From Chrysomallon squamiferum (taxonomy: Eukaryota; Mollusca; Gastropoda; Neomphalida; Peltospiridae), in NCBI GenBank assembly GCA_012295275.1, contig CM022673.1, positions 11,512,288 to 11,576,287 on the forward strand: 64,000 bases of DNA, in the 5' to 3' direction. The position numbers and the translations under genes were made by a program. The notes under the pieces are model-generated. The model did no database searches, was not told the DNA's origin, and was given only the letters and a program-made list of their open reading frames with translations. Positions 56,441-64,000 of this stretch are shown here, piece by piece (position 1 is the first letter of the stretch; the number at the start of each line of letters is the position of its first letter).

Positions 56441-59378
56441 AATGAAACCCTGAGGCAAACTCAGAAACTATTTTCATCATCTTCCAGTACTCTGCTTCAT
56501 CTTATGGCTTCACGAAAGCAATATTTGAAGTTCAGCAACTATTTTTTTTTAACCTTTAAAAGAATGTAATTTAATACTGCTTTTTAAAAACTAAAAAGAA
56601 AAATCTTAGTAGCAGAAAAAAAAAAAAAAAAAAAAAAGGACTACCAAATTGGCCAATGCCTAAAGCATATTGTTGTTTCTGATGTTTTTGAGATTCTTCA
56701 TTTCTTAAAAACATATAAATATGACATTTATTTTGCAAATATTTCTATTCTTTTTTCTTTTCTTTTTTTTTCTTTTATTTTCTTTTAAGAATAATATCAA
56801 TGAATATCATTAATTTACCTTTCTCAAAAAAAAAATTAATAATAAAATATTAGTATTTTAAAAAAAAAACCTTTTTTTTTTTTTAATCATTACATTTATG
56901 AATTTTTCATACTGGCTGACCTTAAACATTCACTTGTTCATTCTTCAGTATAAACAAATTGTTTGGGTTTTCTTAATTTTCATCTCAGCATTAAATAATC
57001 TACATATTTATAGATGTGTGTACTGCATGTAACAGGTCATGAATTTGAATATCTGCATAACAGATTATACACAGAATTGTTTTCAAAATCATTCAACCAA
57101 ATCACTTTCCTACTGTGACAGTGATGACTCAAAACACTTACTCACTATAATCCACCAAACAATACAGTGTACGTAGTCACTAAAACAATCTGATCAATAC
57201 TGACAGACAGAACAGCATTTATTATAATCAATACTGATGGAATCCAGCAAAACAATAGAAAGCTGTAGATTAAACAATCAAAGACAAATACACATCAATG
57301 TTTTTTCAAGGCTCACCTTTCATGAGAAAATAAAGGAACAAGGATTCTGATCCTCATGTTTCCAATCTTAGCCGAACGGTGCCAAAGATAATACTATTGA
57401 ACCGGTACTGCCGATCAGCTTAGTCTTCTACAGACGATCAGATCTATACTCTCCACACAATATTAGTCATACAGCATTCACTGGCACCCAACAGAGCATA
57501 ATGTCTAGCAAATAGTATTTAATGCAGCTTGACTTTGGAACACCCAGGCAATTAATGAAATCTGTAACGAGGTTACCTCTGTTGGAAGTTCTCCTGGAAT
57601 CAATTCCAAAGTTAACCCAGGCTTGTCTCAGTCCTGAATGAGATATTATTATGATGAAATGCTCTCTGAGAGGCAACCAGACATTTTAGTACTCGTCCTT
57701 TGTCACAGCACATTACATGGAATTAGAAAGATGCAGAAGCAGAAAAACGGAATGCTAATATATTTTGAAAATGTCTTAGGTCACATGAAAGGTACAATAT
57801 CATTATACTTAATAATTAATCCTAATTATTTTGCTGACTAAAAAGAACATTCCAAATAATTAACTGTATATATGAACGTATAATGATCTAAGCAAGCAAA
57901 ACAGAACAATAAAATGTTGTTTTTTTTAAATCCAGCAGAGTATTAGAAATTATATCTTTGAAGTTTCATATTAATTTACCATTAATTTACAAATAAATTT
58001 ATTTCTTTGAGACCCACTGTGCTAGCAAACTTTCTCACAAAAATCAGTTAAAAATATAAAAATTAAAAAAGATTGTGTGATGCTAGAATAATTTAAATGC
58101 CTTGTACCAAAAAACATCATTACACTTACAATAGAACATTCTACATGTGTCTTTGTTTTTCTGAACATAATAAATCTTATGATTTCAACAATTTTTAATT
58201 ATCAAATGACAGGAAATATATGATTTTAACACAAGTCCTATTTCAGTATATTACTTTCCATGTTGCTGAAAGAAGAAAAAAAAAAAATGAAATTCTTCCT
58301 TATGTAGATATTTTGACTTTAAGGTCTTGGTGCACCAAATATTATCCCAATCTATCCAAAGTTCCACAACAATGACCATTGTATCACTAGCCACAACATG
58401 TACTTTCCTGACCATCATATGAAAGGGTCTTTGTTGCTTACTCAAAATGGGATAGGCTGTTTCTTTTCAAATCCTAACAAATGTCAGCTTAATAAGATAT
58501 CAAATTACCTAATATATTTATCGTAAATCAAGAAGACAACATACACCAAGAAAACTGTGCATACATAATCATGGTTGTGTATCACTGAATATATTTCTTT
58601 TCTTAATTATTATTTCCTCTGAATATTTTAATCATTTGATCAAGTTAACAGGTACAAGATGTTTTATGATTATTTGTCATATAAAAATACATCCCAAATA
58701 AGTTACTATATTTAGAAAAAGAAATTTAAAAAATAGTTTCCCCACATTTGAGACATTTTATATTATTCAAATACTTCCTGATAGAAGCTACACCCTGATC
58801 ACTTTTTATTAATTTTATACACTTTTCTTTCACTTTACTATAATTATTATAATCATTAATAAATTAAAAGGTGCTTCAAATTCAATAGTATTTTTACTTG
58901 ACAAAAATAAAAGTTTTGACATTCAGTCAAGTATTCATTGTCATGTGTGACCTTGACCTTTATACGTATAAACATCTACATGTGTGTATACTAGAGATTA
59001 TCCATTGTTAGGATGACACTGGCTGACACTGCATTTTACATTGTTAGTTTACTTCCCACACTAGAACTTTGAGCTAAGGACATTAATATATATATAAAAT
59101 AACAATACATATTTTAACAAGTTTTATTATTTTAGAGAAAATATTCATTCATTCATAATGATTATAATTTTATCATTTTTAATCCAGTGTTTAACTGAAT
59201 AAAAGCTCTGATTTAAAATCTTTATATATGACAAAATACTGGTTATTTCTGTTTAAAAACAAAATGATTATTTGAAGGGTAGCATTTAGTTATTAATTTA
59301 TAACAACCTTTCTGTAAGATGAATAAATTCAGAATTACCAGTGTGCTTAGTACTGCTTCCTGATTAATATAAAAAGTA

Positions 59379-59382
<4 letters not shown>

Positions 59383-59413
<31 letters not shown>
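59383..59413 (+). repeat. (GT)n microsatellite
   Basis: About 15 GT units. Shorter GT tracts lie at 6006-6029 and 51765-51788; (AT) tracts at 12750-12769, 16466-16510 and 17660-17682. Confidence 0.95.
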
Positions 59414-59416
<3 letters not shown>

Positions 59417-60789
59417 CTGTGCTTTGAAAATATGTGAAGAAAAATGTAAATGCAGATCAGTACTATCAGCTCAAGTAAAAAAATAAAAAAAATTGTTTAA
59501 GGAAGAAAAAAATAATATTTTCTAAAACATCATTAATGTGATATTTAAGATTTATAACCTGTTAAAAATAGGAAAAAAGATTTCTCTCTGAGGCATATGT
59601 AGCAGAATTAATCTTCTGTTCGTTTATATCCTGTAAGAACCAATACAGTTTATTTGCTTTATCAAAAACTGTGTTATGTGCTTACCCATTTTGGGGAATA
59701 TATATGCATAATCATTTTAATTTGTTGTTATAGACATTATTATACAAAACAAAGACTGACATCCTGTAACTACCACAATGTTATATTAATGAAAATGCTT
59801 AGAGATGAATAAAAAAAAATAATACTGATCAGTTAATATATGATTAGTACATATTAGTATATATAAAATATTTTTTCAGTCTAAATGATTTGATTATGTT
59901 TATTTCAATATTTAATATATTAATGTTTTTATCTACTTAGTGATTTCCAAATTATTTTAGTTTGAGATTTTTTTTTTCTTTCTTTCTTTTAAATAACGTT
60001 TCATTGTAATTATTCAGTTAATAGATTTAGGACAGACTGTTTTTAAAAAACAAATATATAAATAAATAAAAATTATAATATGTATCTGCATGCATGTTAG
60101 CCATTACACTGATCTGGTAAATAAATTCTAGTATGATCTGAACAGTAAAAAATGGAAAGGCATAAATCTAAAATGCCAAAGATCATGGGATATTTTTGAG
60201 CCAAATGTCTAAGTTCAAATACAAATTTATTTATTGATATCAGTACGGTCTGTTCTTGGGTCTTGGTTACCAAGTGTTTATTTTATATCTGTAAGGTTAT
60301 TTGAGGTTTAAATCCCATTATTAGATTATAAACGGGAAGGTGTTTTGGATTTATCTTTTTTCTTCTTTTTTTTTTTACACAATAATTTGTGACATAATAC
60401 ATCCCTAATTCCCAAGAGTCAGAACGACTGTAAGATCTAAATTATAAAACAAAATGTAAAAAGCCCTATTTCAGTATCTCACTATTTCTCATATAATTAA
60501 TATTATACTTAATATTTAAATATTTTAAAATTCTATTAAATAAAGAATAAAAATGAAATAGTAAGTTCTTTCAGATAATTTGTATGTGAGATAATGCGCT
60601 ATTTATAAGACATGATAAAACTTAGATTAATATAATTCCATAGACACCGGTAAGCACTGCCAAACCTCAAGACATTATCATCAGAAATCGCCACTTTTTG
60701 ACAGACGCGCACCGACACCTGTGTTATCCTCCACTTTGTCAATATACTCCTAAATCTGTTTCATAATTTCAAAGAAATTTAGGTGTTAC

Positions 60790-60800
60790 CTTTCCGCCAT
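60790..60800 (-). CDS. ARHGAP39: ARHGAP39 homologue, coding exon 1 (Met-Ala-Glu-Arg)
   Basis: Minus strand ATG GCG GAA AG, then GTAACACC as donor. The exon ends two bases into a codon, and the WW exon at 46147 begins with a single G followed by TGG GAG TGG, so the join gives [13 protein letters not shown] in perfect phase. Vertebrate ARHGAP39 has a longer N terminus (about 29 residues) before the same WVEIIEP, so this start is shorter than usual. The ATG lies inside AAAGATGGCGGAAAG (60804-60790), a close match to the TISU/YY1 element that sets initiation on very short 5' UTRs. A second ATGGCGGA with a similar AAAG/GT junction lies 96 bp upstream, so alternative first exons are possible. The call rests on phase, start context and the nearby promoter, not on residue conservation, because only four residues are encoded. 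Confidence 0.78.
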
Positions 60801-61429
60801 CTTTGGCGCTTATATGAGGCAGGTAGTCCGACAGAGAGTAAAATATTACATCTGATCGACATAGCTTGACATTCTGCAACACCTTTCCTCCGCCATATTA
60901 GATCTGAAAGTAATAGTACTTTCCAACCAGCAGCTTCCGATTTATTTTTGGTTGGTATTCGGAGAGTTGTCTCCCATGACAAATGTTCCAAATTGATTAA
61001 ATTCGGTTAGAAGTCGAACACGAGTCAAAACAATTGTTTATTGGTTTTTCAAAAAATGTTTTTCAAAAAATGTTTTTCAAATTCTTATAAAAAAAATTTC
61101 TTCTTTTATTAATTAAGTTATTTATAATTTGAATAATTTTCCCCATGTGAAGTGATTAATCATTAAAAGTATTATTGCTGCAAATGAAATGAAAACAAAT
61201 CGATTGTAGGAACTCTTTCTTCCCATAACATTAGAACTACTGAAGAAGTATTTAAAATAATTAAATTAAAAATAGTTAAAACAATATACGCTACAGTTTA
61301 TTTGATTGTAAAACTGACTGATATATGTTGTGATTAAATACTTCCGTCATTTCTTGTGACTAAGATTGGCGGTTTGTTGTATGGTATGTTTAGAGACTGG
61401 TACGGAGATAAATACGAATCGAATAGGAC
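60801..61429. promoter_or_regulatory. Bidirectional promoter region between ARHGAP39 and GID8
   Basis: The two start codons point away from each other and are 1,086 bp apart. The segment is richer in CpG than its surroundings (for example GACGCGCACCGAC at about 60,703 and TCTCGAAAAT near 61,491). Candidate ETS-type sites are ACTTCCG at 61340-61346 and, just downstream, CCGGAAGT at 61441-61448; TTGGCGG near 61367 resembles an E2F half-site. YY1-like ATGGCGG motifs sit at 60794-60800 and 60890-60896 on the minus strand. There is no convincing GID8 TATA box, although CATATAA (minus strand) lies about 10 bp upstream of the ARHGAP39 ATG. Between the genes, an imperfect 14-15-bp palindromic unit (TTTTTCAAAAAATG) is repeated at 61046-61080. 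Shared housekeeping-type control is inferred from the layout. Confidence 0.6.
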
Positions 61430-61596
61430 CTTTCATAAAACCGGAAGTATTAAAACCAACTCTTTATATTTCCGGGTTTTATTTGCAAGTTCTCGAAAAT
61501 AAAATAAAAAATAGCTGGTGGTTGTTATGAAGAGGACGGAAAGAGTTTATTAATAATCTGGATCAGTGAATCTTTTATATGTTTTCTTTAAGTTTT
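61430..61596 (+). other. GID8: Probable GID8 5' UTR exon 1
   Basis: A strong pyrimidine-rich acceptor ends 3 nt before the GID8 ATG (AG at 61881-61882), so an upstream noncoding exon must exist. The best donor upstream is GTAAGT at 61597, giving a 286-bp intron. The 5' boundary is a guess, placed at the start of the ETS-site-bearing segment. If exon 1 includes 61527, it holds a short upstream ORF, ATG to TAA 61527-61553 (8 codons), which could lower GID8 translation. A CAGTGAAT donor near 61565 is an alternative. Confidence 0.45.
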
Positions 61597-61885
61597 GTAA
61601 GTTATTTAGTTAAAAATGTAGTTATTTCTGAATCATGGTGGTTTTTATCTCAAACGCACGCAATACATTCACATTCCACATTCTGACATTGTCATTGTTT
61701 GATTTTAGCCAACGACTGTCACTCACTCTCTGATTATGACAATCATCGCGAAAATGTTATTATTTCAGTCAGTTGAGAAAAAAAAAAGTTTGGGGGCCTT
61801 GAGAAAACTTTAAAATGTATTTATTATATGAGATGTTTAATACTTTTAACATTTATATTTTAACAGTTTTTCTCTTCTTCAGAAA

Positions 61886-63783
61886 ATGAACTTCGGTGGT
61901 GAAAAGCCAGCCAGTGAAGAAATTTCTAAAGAAGAATGGCTAAACAAACTACAAGATATTCATATCACTCGAGCTGATATGAATACTCTTATTATGAATT
62001 ATTTAGTTACAGGTAAACAGCATTCTTTGTTTTGTATTTTAATAAGTAACTGTTGAAAGTGACAAGACAATTGATTTTTGTATGAATTTGGCAGCATTCA
62101 CGTTTTTTAAAACCTTTCTTTGAGAGGTGAGTAAAAACTTTAATATGAATGAAAAAGTACAAAAATTGTTTTGCCCATTGTTCTTCCAAGAGCTTAGAAC
62201 CTATTGAAATTGTATTTCCCCCACTAACTCATCTTTCTGATGGTTTCCTGCCATTTATTTGGCTTGAATATCATCTTTTACTTTTATGTATTAAAATAAA
62301 TCAAATCATTTTTGAAGAATAAAAAATAAGGAAAGATTCAGTGTACAAAATGTTTATAAATTTATAACAAAAAATTCTTTTTTATTCTGAAATTGTAGTG
62401 GTTAAAAAGGTTTGATAATTAAAAAATTCCAAATTTGACAAAAAATAAGAAGAAATTTTTCAGTTCATTTTGTTTAAACCTTTTGTTGTAGAAGGCTTCA
62501 AAGAAGCCGCAGAGAAGTTTCGTCTGGAATCCGGAATCCAGCCACCGATGGATCTTGATGAATTGGACGACAGAATCCGAATCAGAGAAGCCATACAGAA
62601 TGGTCATATACAAGATGCAATCTGCATGGTCAATAACCTATACCCAGAGTTACTTGACAATGACAGATATCTTTACTTCAGACTTCAGGTCTGTTATATC
62701 TAATATGTCTTTTAATAAACAGCTTTAACCCTTTTTATATATTCAGTATAATATCAGCCTTTCCTAATAATAAAGTATGCCTATAAAATTATAAATTTCT
62801 CATTTATTAAGTTATGATAATAAATATGTATCAATAGTACGTAAATAAAAAACAAGACAGTTAATACTTCATTCCAGTTAGTCTTTCTTCAGCATTTTTT
62901 AAATTTTACATTCACATTTAATGTTGTCATGGTTAACACTGTTATCAGTAGTAAAATATTTAGAAGGAAGATCTGGCAGTTTTAAAATAATTAAAAATGT
63001 TTTAAAAATAATTTTAAAAATATTACGGGCACTCATAAATTGTTTTAAACTTCATTTCAGATTGGACAATATAAATAAACGATATATGTGTATATTTTGT
63101 TTATACTATAGCAACAGAAGCTGATTGAATTGATACGTGAAAAAAACATTGAGTTGGCACTGGAATATGCACAGTCACATCTTGCAGAGAGAGTCGAAGA
63201 AAATCCTGAGGTTTTGTCTGAACTTGAGAGGACTTTAGCTTTGTTGGCTTTTGAAGAACCAGAGAATTCACCATTTGGGGAACTTCTGCATCCCTCACAG
63301 AGGCAAAAGGTTATATGAATCACAAATGAGCATGCATAAGAACATGTCTGAATACATGTAAAACATGTATATATTTATTTATGCATACACTCTAAATATT
63401 GCATAGAAAAGAGATGAATGTTTGGTATCTGAAAACGTTTATTTTAGAATTTAGTTTTGAAATTAAAAACTCTAGGACTAAATGTAAAAATAGATGATTA
63501 GATAAGAATCATGACTTTGGTTTCTTTGTATTTTGATAAATAGTCTCTTGAAAATTTTAAATCTAGAAGAGATTCCTTATTTTTGTGTAATTTTTTATTT
63601 ATTTGATTTATTTATTAGGTTGCAAGTGAACTAAATGCAGCAATATTAGAGGTGGATTCTACTCCGAGACTTGCCAATCTTTTAAAGCTGTTGCTATGGG
63701 CACAAGAGGAACTCGAGAAGAAGAAAGTGAAGTATCCAAAAATGGTGGACATAGCAAAAGGCACTATAGAAGACACTAAATGA
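61886..63783 (+). CDS. GID8: GID8 homologue, CTLH E3 ligase subunit (complete, 4 coding exons)
   Basis: Coding exons read 61886-62012, 62492-62688, 63112-63309 and 63619-63783. They total 687 nt, or 228 codons plus stop, the same length as human GID8. All introns are GT-AG, with phases 1, 0 and 0; the third donor (GTTATA) is weak but keeps the conserved frame. Landmarks I recognise from the family are [17 protein letters not shown] at about residues 29-45 (LisH, about 28-60), a CTLH region (about 66-123) ending near [18 protein letters not shown], then the CRA region with [18 protein letters not shown] and [22 protein letters not shown] near the C terminus. In animals GID8 is a scaffold subunit of the CTLH/GID ubiquitin ligase, with RANBP9/10, MAEA, RMND5A, ARMC8 and WDR26, in nucleus and cytoplasm. 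The ATG at 61886 has A at -3 and lies 3 nt after a strong acceptor. Compared with human, a loop before [12 protein letters not shown] is 3 residues shorter and the N terminus 3 longer. Identification is very secure. Confidence 0.97.
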
Positions 63784-64000
63784 ATTGCTGTTAATCCCTG
63801 ATGTTACAACAAGAGTTAGTGTGCATGTTGTGATATGTGTCTTCATCTTGAAAAAGAGACCTGCATATTAACCCTTTATGTTCTAACCAAATTTGGCCAC
63901 TACATCAGAAACACTGCAGAATAACTGACAAAAATTTAGAGTATCGAGACACTGTCTACTGCCATCTTTAAGACAGATTATATCCTGTTTTCAGTCTGTT
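63784..64000 (+). other. GID8: GID8 3' UTR (continues past window)
   Basis: The stretch follows the GID8 stop codon. I see no AATAAA or ATTAAA signal before the right edge, so the transcript end is probably outside the window. No other coding signal is visible here. Confidence 0.6.

Noticed and set aside
57467-57676. Minus-strand 69-codon frame
   Set aside because: No splice sites in phase with ARHGAP39 exon 1 and no recognised motif; better described as a complex noncoding island.
60240-60330. GAGGTTTAAATCCCA B-box-like sequence near 60.3 kb
   Set aside because: No A-box at tRNA spacing could be found upstream.

Overview
The window is A+T-rich eukaryotic DNA (about 30% G+C in the lines I sampled), with spliceosomal introns, many homopolymers and di-/trinucleotide microsatellites, and several families of decayed tandem repeats. 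Almost none of it is coding. The two genes I can identify are conserved animal genes. Long introns, low G+C, (CT)n/(ATT)n tracts and tRNA-like SINE remnants would suit an invertebrate such as a lophotrochozoan (possibly a mollusc), but the species is an inference.

Right end (about 60.8-64.0 kb): two head-to-head genes share a short intergenic promoter. On the plus strand is a complete GID8 orthologue (LisH/CTLH/CRA subunit of the CTLH E3 ubiquitin ligase): one probable 5' UTR exon and four coding exons that splice to 228 codons plus stop, with every junction in phase. On the minus strand is the 5' end of an ARHGAP39 (Vilse/CrossGAP) orthologue. A tiny first coding exon (Met-Ala-Glu-Arg) lies at 60,790-60,800. 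A 14.6-kb intron separates it from the first WW-domain exon at 46,046-46,147. The remaining exons (second WW, MyTH4, RhoGAP) are not visible and should lie beyond the left edge, so about 46 kb of the window is ARHGAP39 intron 2.

Introns: I find no other conserved gene. They hold decayed tandem arrays (units of about 25, 32, 33, 41, 56, 75, 110-190 and about 160 bp), three candidate tRNA-derived SINE relics, microsatellites, and islands of more complex, less A+T-rich sequence that could be conserved regulatory elements or relics.

Most unusual item: at 9,867-10,431 on the minus strand, inside ARHGAP39 intron 2, is an exon-like open frame encoding a Tyr/Cys/Asn-rich protein with an 11-residue repeat (consensus YCNDDTNYQTR). 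The repeat copies differ mostly at synonymous positions, and the frame ends at a perfect GTAAGT donor, which argues for real coding. One base appears to be missing from a short C run (10,159-10,161), shifting the frame, so it is either a recent pseudogene or an assembly error. I do not recognise the protein.
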